A DNA stretch of 64,000 nt from an uncultured Lachnospiraceae bacterium (GCA_948794795.1 CAQGLR010000002.1:164967-228966), one strand, 5' to 3'. Numbered from the stretch's first letter, positions 1 through 8,975 are shown. Notes: a model not told the origin generated them from the letters alone. A program made the numbers and translations.

Positions 1-1720
1 GGTTACTTTCCCCACAATAAATTAATTCAAGTACCCTGTTATTTTTTAGGTTTTTAAAATGTGCATATACATGTTTATTTACCTTATCTTCTGTATACAT
101 AATTTTCTTAATGCCCTTAATATTTTCCATATCTTTTACAAGAGCTTCAAGTGTGCCAGGTAAATCCACTCTTAATGCATAATGTGACATAAGCCTTGTT
201 TTAACATGTTCTTCTTTTTCTTTCCATGCTCCAAAACTTTCACATGTAAAAAGTTCTAATCCTATATTAATTCCAGTATTTATTGTAAACCACCAGCCAG
301 GTGTGCCATATTCTTTTGCAGCAATATAAGAAGGCCCATAACAAGCCAGGCAGAACCTGCTGTCCCCAGTCTGTTTAAGATACCTTGCAAACCCATGTAT
401 CTGGCTTTCATCATGGTAATCCCCTGCATAAAGTGCTACATGGTGCAATTTTAGGTTTTTTAACTGTCCTGGTACTTCTGCCTCTCCAAAAAATTCTTCT
501 AATATTTCCAGTGTATCCTTAGATATCTTCTGGCTGAATATATCCCTGCTTCTATTCCACAATTTCACAAAACTATTACCAGCTGCTTTGTTGCTTATAT
601 CCCTGAATTTCTTAAAAAACCTGTTAATACATTCTTTAACTATAGTATTATCCAGCTGTACCTGGTAACTTCCATCAGGATTTATGCAGCTGCCAGCCTT
701 TTCAAGCAGTATATATCTTATTCCATTTAAAGAACGCTTATTATCACTCTGTATTTCTGCAATAATTTTATCAGGGGAAACCAGTTCCATAATCCTGTTA
801 TCCAGTATTATCTGTGGAATATATCCATATAAAATATAATAATGGAGTTTTAAATCTTCTTTACTTAACTTTCCAATATAAAAACTTGCTTCTGCTGCAA
901 TACACATTCCAGCTGCAACCGCTTCTCCATGTATAATTTCCCCATGTGTAAGGTATTCTATTGCATGTCCGAATGTATGGCCATATTCTAATATAACTGC
1001 ATAATCTTTCTCACCTGGGTCCTGGCTTAATATCTTATTTTTTGAATTTGTAATAATTTCAAACAATTCTAATAACTGGCTGCTTCCAGGCTTATTATTT
1101 GCAAAATCTTTTCCAGTAAAATAAGGCAGCAGCTCCTTATCATATATTAATGCATTTTTAATTCCCTCTGTTATTGCTGCTTTTATATGCCGGTGTTTTT
1201 CAGTTACAGCATATTTTATATCTGTCCATACAAATATTGGGGCATAATACATGCCAAGCTGGTTCTTTCCAGAAGAACCATTCACAGCCTGTTTATTGCT
1301 TAATGTACTGTCTGTCTGCCCCATAAATGTGGTTGGTATTTCAATATAACGCACACCTCTGTAGATAAGTGCTGCTGCCATCCCACAAATATTGCCTGTT
1401 ACGCCTCCTCCAAAACTTATTATAATGCTGTCCTTTGAAATATTATCTGCTATCATTGAAGTACAGATATATTCCAGTCCAGCTATAGTTTTATAATCTT
1501 CTGTTGCATCTATTACCAGAAGTTTAACTGTGATATCTTCCTCAATAAGCATTTTATAAAATTCATATCCGTGTATATTAAATACACCTTTATCTGCAAT
1601 AAAAAATATTTTGTCATATTTATATTTATTTAAAATTCCCGTAAAAAACCTGGTTATATCATATCCATAAAAAACCTCTGTTTCTGGTTTTAATGGAATA
1701 ATCTTTTTCTTTAATTCCAA
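1..1720 (-). CDS. Sugar-phosphate cyclase (2-deoxy-scyllo-inosose synthase-like) fused to a VOC-like domain; 3' end beyond window
   Basis: The frame is open without a stop from 1720 to the window edge, about 573 codons, so the C-terminus is missing. Residues 1-350 are a dehydroquinate-synthase-fold cyclase: NAD-loop GGGVTGN (104-110), the zinc-ligand motif EYGHTFGHAIE (245-255) and HGEAVAAGM (from 264). The segment SNKQAVN...SGKNQLGMYYAP resembles 2-deoxy-scyllo-inosose synthase (BtrC type) rather than AroB, so the substrate is probably glucose 6-phosphate or a related sugar phosphate. From about residue 420 a second domain begins with LHHVALYAGD and shows a GLELF strand and a later repeat of the fold, as in vicinal-oxygen-chelate (VOC) proteins. 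I chose the TTG start at 1720 because GGAGG lies 8 nt upstream; an ATG at 1735 would place that GGAGG inside the gene. It lies 53 bp after the TrpB-like gene and probably in the same transcript. The cyclase assignment is firm, its exact substrate is not. Confidence 0.75.
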   Translation of the reverse strand, partial: MELKKKIIPLKPETEVFYGYDITRFFTGILNKYKYDKIFFIADKGVFNIHGYEFYKMLIEEDITVKLLVIDATEDYKTIAGLEYICTSMIADNISKDSIIISFGGGVTGNICGMAAALIYRGVRYIEIPTTFMGQTDSTLSNKQAVNGSSGKNQLGMYYAPIFVWTDIKYAVTEKHRHIKAAITEGIKNALIYDKELLPYFTGKDFANNKPGSSQLLELFEIITNSKNKILSQDPGEKDYAVILEYGHTFGHAIEYLTHGEIIHGEAVAAGMCIAAEASFYIGKLSKEDLKLHYYILYGYIPQIILDNRIMELVSPDKIIAEIQSDNKRSLNGIRYILLEKAGSCINPDGSYQVQLDNTIVKECINRFFKKFRDISNKAAGNSFVKLWNRSRDIFSQKISKDTLEILEEFFGEAEVPGQLKNLKLHHVALYAGDYHDESQIHGFARYLKQTGDSRFCLACYGPSYIAAKEYGTPGWWFTINTGINIGLELFTCESFGAWKEKEEHVKTRLMSHYALRVDLPGTLEALVKDMENIKGIKKIMYTEDKVNKHVYAHFKNLKNNRVLELIYCGESN

Positions 1721-1773
1721 TAATTTTACCTCCATAATTGTACAAATTGGAATATAACGTAAATTCCATATAG

Positions 1774-3048
1774 TTATATATTTCTGTATGCGTTTATATC
1801 AAGTATGCCATTACCAGAAAGGCAAAGTACAATCTCTGTTTTCTTGTGTGTTTTTTTAGCATCCAGTGCCTTATTTATAGCTGCCCTTAATGCATGTGAC
1901 GATTCAGGTGCAGGCAACACCCCATACAACATAGAAAATAACTTCCCTGCTTTTAAAGCCTCCTCCTGGCTGAAAGCTTCTGCATCAAGAAGCCCTTTAT
2001 GCCTTAATAACCCAATAACAGGAGAACCATTGTGCTGGCGCAGCCCTCCAGCATGGTTTAAAGGAGGTACAAAATCCCTGCCAAGCGTATATGAGATATT
2101 CTGTGGTGTAATCCCCAAAGGGTCTGCACTGTCATATCTGTATTTTCCTTGTACAAGCCTTGGTGCAGCATCTGACTCCGCTGCCAGGAACCTTGTTCCC
2201 TGGTTAAACTCCTTATCAAAGAAAAAAGGTCCCATAAATCCGCCAAGGTTGCTTCCGCCTCCACAACATGCAATAAACAAATCTGGCTTTACACCAATAC
2301 TTTTTAATTGTGCTTTTACTTCTTGTCCTATAATAGTCTGGTGCATTAAAACATGAGGCAGGTTGCTTCCAGAAACATATGCACAGTCTTTATGTAAAGA
2401 TACATACTCCACAGCTTCACCAATACTTATCCCAAGACTTCCAGGACAGCCAGGGTCTTTTTTTAATATTTCCCTTCCTGTATTTGTAATATTGCTTGGT
2501 GAAGCAGTAATTTCTGCACCAAATAACCTGCACCAGTCTGCTCTTGCGGCCTTTTGTACCATAGATGACTTTACCCAGAAAAACCTGCACTTAATTCCAA
2601 AAACCTTACATGCATATGACAATGCAAGCCCCCACTGTCCTGCACCTGACTCCGATACCAGTTCTGTAATACCTTGTTCTTTTGCATAATATGCCTGTGC
2701 AAATGCACTATTTAGTTTAAAACTATGCGTAGGAAGCAAATCTTCTCTTTTTATATATATATTGGCTTTAGTACCAAGATATCTTTCAAGTTCCCATGCA
2801 CGCATTAAAGGTACAGGCCTGCCTGCTGCAAGATATTTTTCCATTACTTCTTCTGGTATTTTAACCATACGCTCCTTTGAAACGTCCTGTTTTAAAAGCT
2901 CTTTAATCCTTATTTTCTGCATTAATTCCTTGCTGTGGGGATTATTTCCTGATTCACGTTCTTCTGGAATTTCCCCAGGTAAATCTGCAAGTATGTTATA
3001 CCACTGTCCTGGTATTTTATCTGCATGTAAATTTATATAACAATCCAT
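1774..3048 (-). CDS. TrpB-like PLP-dependent enzyme (stand-alone tryptophan synthase beta-like)
   Basis: A 424-residue fold-type II PLP enzyme of the TrpB2-like group. The PLP lysine lies in THSFKLNSA, the glycine-rich phosphate-binding loop is CCGGGSNLGG, and the C-terminal CLSGNG motif is present. The N-terminus (PGQWYNILADLPG) and the larger size are typical of TrpB2 rather than TrpB1. The start at 3048 is preceded by AAGGGGC; a longer frame would run back into the XRE gene. No trpA or other trp gene is nearby. Its neighbours are an XRE regulator upstream and a cyclase-VOC fusion downstream, so I infer a beta-replacement or elimination on a special substrate rather than routine tryptophan synthesis. 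Free-indole salvage to tryptophan, known for TrpB2, remains possible. Confidence 0.8.
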   Translation of the reverse strand: MDCYINLHADKIPGQWYNILADLPGEIPEERESGNNPHSKELMQKIRIKELLKQDVSKERMVKIPEEVMEKYLAAGRPVPLMRAWELERYLGTKANIYIKREDLLPTHSFKLNSAFAQAYYAKEQGITELVSESGAGQWGLALSYACKVFGIKCRFFWVKSSMVQKAARADWCRLFGAEITASPSNITNTGREILKKDPGCPGSLGISIGEAVEYVSLHKDCAYVSGSNLPHVLMHQTIIGQEVKAQLKSIGVKPDLFIACCGGGSNLGGFMGPFFFDKEFNQGTRFLAAESDAAPRLVQGKYRYDSADPLGITPQNISYTLGRDFVPPLNHAGGLRQHNGSPVIGLLRHKGLLDAEAFSQEEALKAGKLFSMLYGVLPAPESSHALRAAINKALDAKKTHKKTEIVLCLSGNGILDINAYRNI

Positions 3049-3073
3049 TACTAATGCCCCTTTTATTTTCCTT

Positions 3074-3406
3074 TTAATTATTATGTGATAATTCATATGC
3101 TACATTAAGTAAATCTTCAACAATATTTAATGTATTAATTTCAAACTTTCCAGTTACTTTGGCAATCCTTTCTTCAGATTTACTATTACTCTTTCCAAAT
3201 AAAATATAATCGCTGCTTATATCAAGTGCCTGCGAAATACCTCTTAGAGTGTTTACAGAAAAACCAGTTTTCCTTATTTCAATTTCATATAAAAATTTTG
3301 AAGATATTCCTGCAAGTTCTGCAAGTTTCTCCCTTGAATAACCCTTATCCTTTCTAAGATCCATAATACGTGTTCCTATTTCTTTATCATTTAAAGTAAT
3401 TTTCAT
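3074..3406 (-). CDS. XRE-family helix-turn-helix regulator
   Basis: A 110-residue protein whose N-terminal 60 residues form a classical Cro/CI-type helix-turn-helix (GTRIMDLRKDKGYSREKLAELAGIS). The rest is a short acidic and hydrophobic tail that may dimerise. The ATG at 3406 has GGAG 8 nt upstream; an in-frame GTG three codons earlier overlaps that site and is less likely. The stop is 25 bp before the TrpB-like gene, so it probably heads that operon and controls it. A TATAAT-like -10 lies at 3429-3434 on the minus strand. It is divergent from the serine recombinase at 3573 across a 166-bp AT-rich gap. Confidence 0.8.
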   Translation of the reverse strand: MKITLNDKEIGTRIMDLRKDKGYSREKLAELAGISSKFLYEIEIRKTGFSVNTLRGISQALDISSDYILFGKSNSKSEERIAKVTGKFEINTLNIVEDLLNVAYELSHNN

Positions 3407-3572
3407 TTTTTCCACTCCTTAATATTTAATTATACAGATTTTTTTATAAAAGTCTTAGAAAGATACTTCCCTTTCTTATAACAATTTGTTCTTATTATTT
3501 TTTTGCATAACTTAAATTAAAGATAAATATATTTTTAATAAGATAAAATACAGGAATAATAAAGCAATAGAT
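3407..3572. promoter_or_regulatory. Divergent promoter region between XRE gene and serine recombinase
   Basis: An AT-rich spacer. On the minus strand a TATAAT box (3429-3434) fits the XRE gene. Around 3450-3477 an AGAAAG...CTTTCT dyad could be the regulator's operator. On the plus strand a TTGCAT element near 3501 could serve the recombinase, whose ATG has only a poorly spaced AGGA upstream. These are visual matches only. Confidence 0.35.
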
Positions 3573-4784
3573 ATGGTAACAGCATTTTATACACGTATTT
3601 CCAAAACAGACAAAAGGAATGGTTCTGTTAGTAATAGTATAAATAACCAGACTGGGCTGCTTTATGAAGCAGCCCGGAAATTAAATATAGATACATGCAA
3701 TATACAAATATTTATTGATGATGGTTATAGTGGAAGAAGCAGCAGGCGGCCTGCTTTCAGAAAATTAATTGCAAATACAATACTTGGAAATATTAATATG
3801 GTATTAGTTAAAGATTTTTCACGTTTTAGCAGAGAACATATTTTAATATCTGAGTTCCTTGAAAAAATATTTCCTAAATATAACATAAGGTTTATATCTG
3901 TAACGGACAGATATGACAGTATAAATGGAAGCACAAGTATGTCAGTACCATTTAAAAACCTCTTTAATGAATATTATTGTAATGATATTTCACGCAAAGT
4001 AAAGACTTCCTTGTCAGCAAGAAAAGAAGCTGGAATATTTTGTACTGCCAATGTACCTTTTGGCTATAAAATAATCCAGGGTACAGATGGTCCAGAAGTT
4101 ATTATAAATACAGAAGAAGCTTTAATAGTAAAAAGAATTTTCTCACTTGCAGGTACAGGGCTTAACTGCCAGACGATTGCTAGTATTCTTAATAGTGAAA
4201 ACTGTTTTGCTGGAAGAAAAAGTTCTGGATGGGATGCTTCTTATATATGGTCTATGCTTAATAACCCTTTTTACACAGGGCTTAATGTCTGGCATAAATA
4301 TGAAACTCCTTCTTATAGGATAAACCAGCCTGTAAGGCTTCCAAAAAATTGCTGGAAGACAAGTAAAGGCAGTCATAATGCTATTATATGTAGTGAACTG
4401 TATAATAAAGTTAACAATAAACCTGTTAAAAGTATACCAAAAGGGAAACGCCATATATTCCATGGAATTACTAAATGCCAGACATGCCATAAAGCACTTT
4501 GCTATGACAGAAGAAAAAAAGGGTATCTATGCTGTAACCACTGCGGTCATGGTGAAATTAAAAAAATCCAGGCAGATATACTTTATAATATCTGTCTGGA
4601 AAAAATACAAGAAGAATTTCTTAAACAAGACATTCCTTCTGGCTGGTATAGTTTATTTGTTAATAGTTTAAATTGTAATAACAGTTTATTTTATAAAGAA
4701 CTTTTATTACACAATTTTATTAAGAAAATTGAAATTGGTGATAAAAATAATATTGATATATACTGGAATTTTAATATTACCTGA
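3573..4784 (+). CDS. Serine site-specific recombinase (resolvase/invertase plus recombinase domain)
   Basis: A 403-residue member of the large serine recombinase group. The catalytic domain (about 1-150) has the YTRIS motif, with the likely nucleophile at Ser10, and LVKDFSRFSRE. A recombinase domain follows (about 155-265, GYKI...ILNSEN...IWSMLNNPFYTG), then a zinc ribbon (about 300-330) with paired CxxC motifs (CQTCHKALC and CCNHC). It is shorter than phage integrases of this class (usually 450-550) and lacks a long C-terminal coiled coil. No element ends, cargo or excisionase are visible around it, so it is either a remnant of a lost element or acts on a distant site. The ribosome binding site is weak. 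Confidence 0.85.
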   Translation: MVTAFYTRISKTDKRNGSVSNSINNQTGLLYEAARKLNIDTCNIQIFIDDGYSGRSSRRPAFRKLIANTILGNINMVLVKDFSRFSREHILISEFLEKIFPKYNIRFISVTDRYDSINGSTSMSVPFKNLFNEYYCNDISRKVKTSLSARKEAGIFCTANVPFGYKIIQGTDGPEVIINTEEALIVKRIFSLAGTGLNCQTIASILNSENCFAGRKSSGWDASYIWSMLNNPFYTGLNVWHKYETPSYRINQPVRLPKNCWKTSKGSHNAIICSELYNKVNNKPVKSIPKGKRHIFHGITKCQTCHKALCYDRRKKGYLCCNHCGHGEIKKIQADILYNICLEKIQEEFLKQDIPSGWYSLFVNSLNCNNSLFYKELLLHNFIKKIEIGDKNNIDIYWNFNIT

Positions 4785-4826
4785 ATTATTAAAACTGGTT
4801 TTATTAAGTAATGGTCATGTTTTTTG

Positions 4827-4845
4827 AAAAATGGGGAAACTCAAA
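4827..4845. repeat. Solitary terminal repeat of the ~245-bp hairpin element family
   Basis: Nineteen bases match exactly the terminal inverted repeat of the full element at 24847-25091 (core ATGGGGAAACTC). No internal element sequence is present here, so it is a solo end, perhaps an excision or deletion scar. It lies between the recombinase gene and the promoter of the AgrC-like kinase. Confidence 0.5.
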
Positions 4846-4857
4846 ACACAACATAAC

Positions 4858-4886
4858 TTGTAAATCCCTGCTATTTAATGTAATAT
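4858..4886 (+). promoter_or_regulatory. Candidate sigma-A promoter of the AgrC/AgrA-like operon
   Basis: TTGTAA at 4858-4863, a 17-bp spacer and TAATAT at 4881-4886, about 42 bp upstream of the kinase start. Both hexamers are imperfect. Confidence 0.4.
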
Positions 4887-4927
4887 ATTATTTATGCAGA
4901 AGTTATATAATTGGAAGGAGATTTATT

Positions 4928-6289
4928 ATGCCTCTTTTAAAAGCATTGGCCTATAATTTATCAGCCAGTTTGTTCACATTTACATTCATTTTTTTAATTG
5001 CAAAATTTTTTCTGGGATGGAGTGTTATAAAACCCAGGAAAAAGGACTATATAATTTTTTCCTGTACAGTTTTAAGTATTATTTTTTCAGATTTAACTGG
5101 TGCATTTTTTTATTCTGCAGGACTTTTTAAAAAGCCTTTTTATATATTTGAAATAATAATTGATTATTTAGCAACAATAACTGTAACTCTTTTCCTTCAA
5201 TCAGTATTTAAAAAAGGAATTTTAAACTCGTGGGTTGCAACAATATTCCTTTGCATGTTACTTAATTTTTCAGAGTATATTATTCTTATATTCCTTCCAG
5301 AGTTCCAGTTCCATATTGCCATTCTGCATGAGTTCCTGCTTTATATTTTATATAACTTTCTGGCTACGCCATTAATAGAAATTACTGTAATTTTATTAAT
5401 TTTCAAAACAGAAGCAGGCAGGATAATAAAACACAGGATTAATAACTGTAGCAGCAACCCTAAGAAAAATATACTTTTAAGCATGTATCCAGCAATAAAA
5501 TATATTGCATATATAATTAATTCAGAAAATTTGATAATAAATAAATATGCTGTTTCTGCTGTCATCACTGTTTTAATTGTAAGTATTATACTTGCTTATA
5601 TGGAAATCTCTGAAATACAAAGGCAAAAACTAGAGGCACAGCAAATCAGTATACAGCAGCAAAGTATTTATATAAAAAATCTTGAACAAATGCAGCTTGA
5701 AATCCACAGGTTTAGGCATGACTACAAAAATATGATGTCAGGAATTTATCTATCAGCAAAAGAAGGTGATACCAAAGCAGTACAGAATTTTATACAGGAT
5801 ATGGCTTCAGACTTTGAGCACCAGGCTGGCAGCCAGATACAGAAATTTACACAGCTCGGAAATATACATCTTATGGAGCTTAAGGGACTGCTGCTTAATA
5901 AAATGGAGCTTATGCAGCAAGAACATATTAAGTATGAACTTGAAGTAATCCACCCGTTTCTGGATACCACATTCCGCAGAACAGATTTGTGCAGGTGTTT
6001 TGGAATACTTATAGATAATGCAATAGATGAAGTGCGTGGAAAAGAAAATGCATATATAAATATTATGGTTAGCTGCCAGGATGGATTTACAACATTCAGA
6101 GTTAAGAATACACTTTATTCAGAAGTGGACTTTCATAAAATCTGGCTTGAAGGTTATTCTACAAAAGGTAATGGCAGAGGTACAGGGCTTGCAAATTATA
6201 AGAAAATCCTGGAATGTTATGAGAATGTTTTTCCATATACATCTATACAGGACGGATATTTTATACAAGAACTAAAAATCCAGGAATAA
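4928..6289 (+). CDS. AgrC-like sensor histidine kinase (GHKL family)
   Basis: A 453-residue membrane kinase. The first ~230 residues hold about six hydrophobic helices, followed by a coiled linker (about 230-260). The phosphoacceptor helix contains FRHDYKN. The GHKL ATPase shows the N box (IDNAIDEV) and the G box (GNGRGTGLANYKKIL). This is the AgrC/peptide-sensing layout rather than a HAMP-type kinase. The start at 4928 follows GGAAGGAG with good spacing; the frame extends further upstream but only over the solo repeat end. It is followed after 12 bp by its LytTR regulator. The ligand is unknown: no AgrD-like precursor or AgrB processing protease is visible nearby. Confidence 0.85.
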   Translation: MPLLKALAYNLSASLFTFTFIFLIAKFFLGWSVIKPRKKDYIIFSCTVLSIIFSDLTGAFFYSAGLFKKPFYIFEIIIDYLATITVTLFLQSVFKKGILNSWVATIFLCMLLNFSEYIILIFLPEFQFHIAILHEFLLYILYNFLATPLIEITVILLIFKTEAGRIIKHRINNCSSNPKKNILLSMYPAIKYIAYIINSENLIINKYAVSAVITVLIVSIILAYMEISEIQRQKLEAQQISIQQQSIYIKNLEQMQLEIHRFRHDYKNMMSGIYLSAKEGDTKAVQNFIQDMASDFEHQAGSQIQKFTQLGNIHLMELKGLLLNKMELMQQEHIKYELEVIHPFLDTTFRRTDLCRCFGILIDNAIDEVRGKENAYINIMVSCQDGFTTFRVKNTLYSEVDFHKIWLEGYSTKGNGRGTGLANYKKILECYENVFPYTSIQDGYFIQELKIQE

Positions 6290-6301
6290 GGAGGTTTTTA
6301 T

Positions 6302-7036
6302 ATGCTTCCAGTATATATATGTGAAGACGATTATGAAATACTGTGTATCCAGAAAGAATATATTGAGAAACAGATTTTAATTAATGGTTATGATATGAAA
6401 ATTGCTGTATGCAGCAGGCATCCGGAGGAAATTATAAAATCAGCCATGAATTTCCCACAAAGAGGAATTTATTTTTTAGATGTAGAACTAAAGAATGAGC
6501 CTATGGACGGGTTCGGGCTTGGCAAAATAATACGTGAAACTGACCCAAGAGGGTTTATTATCTATGTTACAGCATTTGAAGAATTAGCATTTGAAACTTT
6601 CCGTTACCATCTGGAAGCACTTGATTATATTATAAAAGGCGATATGGAAAAAATGCTTAATGGCATAAAACAGGGGCTTGAAACAGTTACAAGACGCATG
6701 TCCATGGAAAAAGGGGAACAAAGGGAATTCTTTACTGTTAAGGTACTTGATGTTATTAAACATATACCAGTAGACGAAATTATGTTTTTTGAAACATCAG
6801 GACGTACACACAGAATAGAACTTCATGCCCTGAATGACAGGCTGGATTTTATCGGAAGCATGCAGGAACTGGAAGAACAGCTTGGAAGCCAGTTTATAAG
6901 AGTCCATAGAGGATATCTGGTCAACTCAGGCCAGATTGGGGAACTGGATTTAAAGCATAAAGAAATACGTATGAACAATGGTGAAAAATGCTTTTTCTCC
7001 CGTAATGCCAGAAAAATGCTTTTAAACAGAATTTAA
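6302..7036 (+). CDS. LytTR-type response regulator (AgrA-like)
   Basis: A 244-residue regulator. The receiver domain (1-125) has the acidic pair ICEDD near the start and the phosphoacceptor aspartate in YFLDVEL. The LytTR DNA-binding domain spans about 140-244 (FFETSGRTHRIEL, FIRVHRGYLVN). AAGGAGG lies just upstream. It is surely the partner of the kinase that precedes it. The downstream ABC exporter, on the same strand after a 117-bp gap, is the obvious candidate target. Confidence 0.9.
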   Translation: MLPVYICEDDYEILCIQKEYIEKQILINGYDMKIAVCSRHPEEIIKSAMNFPQRGIYFLDVELKNEPMDGFGLGKIIRETDPRGFIIYVTAFEELAFETFRYHLEALDYIIKGDMEKMLNGIKQGLETVTRRMSMEKGEQREFFTVKVLDVIKHIPVDEIMFFETSGRTHRIELHALNDRLDFIGSMQELEEQLGSQFIRVHRGYLVNSGQIGELDLKHKEIRMNNGEKCFFSRNARKMLLNRI

Positions 7037-7153
7037 ATATAGCAGTATATGCTTTCCAGGCAGCCACCAATACCATCCAGGCATATTTTAACATCTAAAT
7101 GCGTCATGGTAGTAAGATAATTCCATAAAAAATTAAGAAAGAAGGAGATTTTT
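7037..7153 (+). promoter_or_regulatory. Spacer before the ABC exporter, possible LytTR-controlled promoter region
   Basis: A 117-bp gap between the LytTR regulator and the ABC ATPase. It ends in a strong GAAGGAG ribosome binding site. I could not fix a clear LytTR direct repeat or a terminator, so read-through from the regulator gene is as likely as a separate regulated promoter. Confidence 0.25.
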
Positions 7154-8011
7154 ATGGAACAAAAAATTTTACTTAAACTGTCGCATATTTCTAAACGTTA
7201 TAAAACTGAACTTGCATTAAAAGATATCAGTATAACGCTTTATAAGGGGGAAATTCTTGGTTTCCTCGGGCCTTCTGGTGCTGGCAAGACCACTGCTATT
7301 AAAATTATTACAGGACAACTACACCAGACATCTGGCGAAGCTATGATTTTAGGGACAAATTCTGTTAATATTAATGCTTCAATTTACGAAAATATTGGTG
7401 TAGTTTCAGACAACAGTGGTCTTTATGACAAAATGACTGTCTGGCAGAACCTGGCTGTATTTGCAAAGATATGGAATGTCCCATCTGGAAGGATTAAAGA
7501 AGTCCTGGAACAGACAGGACTGGCAGAACATAGCAAAAAACAGGCTGGCAAACTTTCCAAGGGACAGGCGCAGCGCCTGGTTCTTGCAAGGGCTGTACTC
7601 CATAAGCCAAGGATTTTATTTCTGGATGAGCCTACAAGCGGGCTTGACCCTTCAACTGCACTTGAAATCCATAAAATGCTGCTGTCTTTAAAGGAAGAGG
7701 GCATGGCAATATTTTTGACAACACACAATATGGATGAAGCCACAAAGCTTTGTGACAGGGTTGCATTACTGTATAATGGAAACATTGTGGAAATTGGCAC
7801 ACCAAAGGAAATTTGCCTTAAGTATAACCATAATAAAAAATATAAAATACTCTTAGAAGATAATAAAGAAATTATATTAGAACAAAATCCCGAAAATGCA
7901 GATAAGATTTCTTTATGGATGAAACAGAATTTAATCCAGTGTATACATTCATGCGAACCAACACTTGAAAATGTATTTCTGCAAGTAACAGGAAAACCTA
8001 TAGATGCATAA
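7154..8011 (+). CDS. ABC transporter ATP-binding protein
   Basis: A 285-residue ABC ATPase with Walker A GPSGAGKT, signature LSKGQAQRL, Walker B ILFLDEP and the H-loop THNMDEA. The C-terminal ~60 residues after the nucleotide-binding domain follow the pattern of CcmA/NatA-like exporters of drugs, peptides or bacteriocins. It is coupled to the permease, which starts 13 bp after its stop. Its position behind an AgrC/AgrA-like pair suggests export or self-immunity in response to a peptide signal; this is inference. Confidence 0.9.
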   Translation: MEQKILLKLSHISKRYKTELALKDISITLYKGEILGFLGPSGAGKTTAIKIITGQLHQTSGEAMILGTNSVNINASIYENIGVVSDNSGLYDKMTVWQNLAVFAKIWNVPSGRIKEVLEQTGLAEHSKKQAGKLSKGQAQRLVLARAVLHKPRILFLDEPTSGLDPSTALEIHKMLLSLKEEGMAIFLTTHNMDEATKLCDRVALLYNGNIVEIGTPKEICLKYNHNKKYKILLEDNKEIILEQNPENADKISLWMKQNLIQCIHSCEPTLENVFLQVTGKPIDA

Positions 8012-8024
8012 AGGGGGATTAATT

Positions 8025-8765
8025 ATGGAAAATATAAGAAAATTTACTGCTGTAGCACATATTAAATGGCTTTGCATAAGCAAAAATACTACACTTATGT
8101 CAGGTATTGCAATAACAATATTAATGGTTTTGGGATATAAATTTTTATATGGGTTAAATTCAGGAGGGCATTTAAGCCCTGTCCTGCTTTCACTTCTGTT
8201 AAACCTTGGTATTTCCATGAATATATGTATGGATGGCTTTCTTATGGTAGGCACAGAAGTTGCAGAAGAAAAAGAAAAGCATACATTACGTGTGCTTATG
8301 ACATCTTCTGTAACAGGAATACAATATTTCCTTGGAAGTATTATTTACCCGTTTATTATTACAATAGTTTTAAACTTTGCTATACTTTTTATAAGTGGCA
8401 TCCCTATGGAACAGGTATCTTTGCCTTTGTTCCTTGTTGTTAATATTATTGCATCACTAACAAGCTGCATAATTGGAATGATTGTTGGAATATGTGCTAA
8501 AAACCAGATGAATGCAAATTTAATTTCATATCCTTTTATTATGTTATTTATGATGCTGCCATTACTTGGAGGCATGTCAGAATTTCTTCATAAACTTTCA
8601 GGTTTTGTATTTACAGGTGTAATTACAGAAATGACAGAATGTTTTGCAAATGGTGAAAAATATGTATTAAAACCTCTTGCTGCTGTTGTACTGGTTAGTG
8701 AACTTATTATAAGCTTACTTGTTTTCCTGCTTCTATATAGAAGAAACGGTTACGAAAAAGATTAA
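8025..8765 (+). CDS. ABC-2 type transporter permease
   Basis: A 246-residue protein with about six transmembrane segments and the ABC-2 pattern, including the conserved acidic stretch after the second helix (EVAEEKEKHTLRVLMTSSV). The start at 8025 has AAGGGGG upstream; a frame opening at 8004 inside the ATPase gene is less likely. With the preceding ATPase it forms a complete exporter. The 90 bp after the stop contain no obvious immunity or peptide gene. Confidence 0.85.
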   Translation: MENIRKFTAVAHIKWLCISKNTTLMSGIAITILMVLGYKFLYGLNSGGHLSPVLLSLLLNLGISMNICMDGFLMVGTEVAEEKEKHTLRVLMTSSVTGIQYFLGSIIYPFIITIVLNFAILFISGIPMEQVSLPLFLVVNIIASLTSCIIGMIVGICAKNQMNANLISYPFIMLFMMLPLLGGMSEFLHKLSGFVFTGVITEMTECFANGEKYVLKPLAAVVLVSELIISLLVFLLLYRRNGYEKD

Positions 8766-8918
8766 ATATCTGCTGCTCTGTCTGGGGAAAAATGGTAATA
8801 TAAAATGGAAGAATATATTAATTTAAAACACACATTTTAGCCTGTATGGAATAAAAATCCAGAACTTCATCTATATCAAAATGAAACATATTTAAGCCAT
8901 ATGTTATATATTAAACAT

Positions 8919-8955
8919 ATAAAAAGGGAAAGCCATAGAAATGGCTCTGCCCTTT
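8919..8955 (-). terminator. Rho-independent terminator of the type I toxin transcript
   Basis: On the minus strand, AGAGCCAT-TTCT-ATGGCT extended by GGG/CCC forms a strong stem followed by TTTTTAT. It closes the toxin message that starts near 9197. Confidence 0.65.
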
Positions 8956-8975
8956 ACAGCTCAAAACAGTTTTTA

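Noticed and set aside
1774..3048. The TrpB-like gene as part of a tryptophan operon
   Set aside because: No trpA, trpC, trpD or trpE is nearby and the sequence is of the TrpB2 type.
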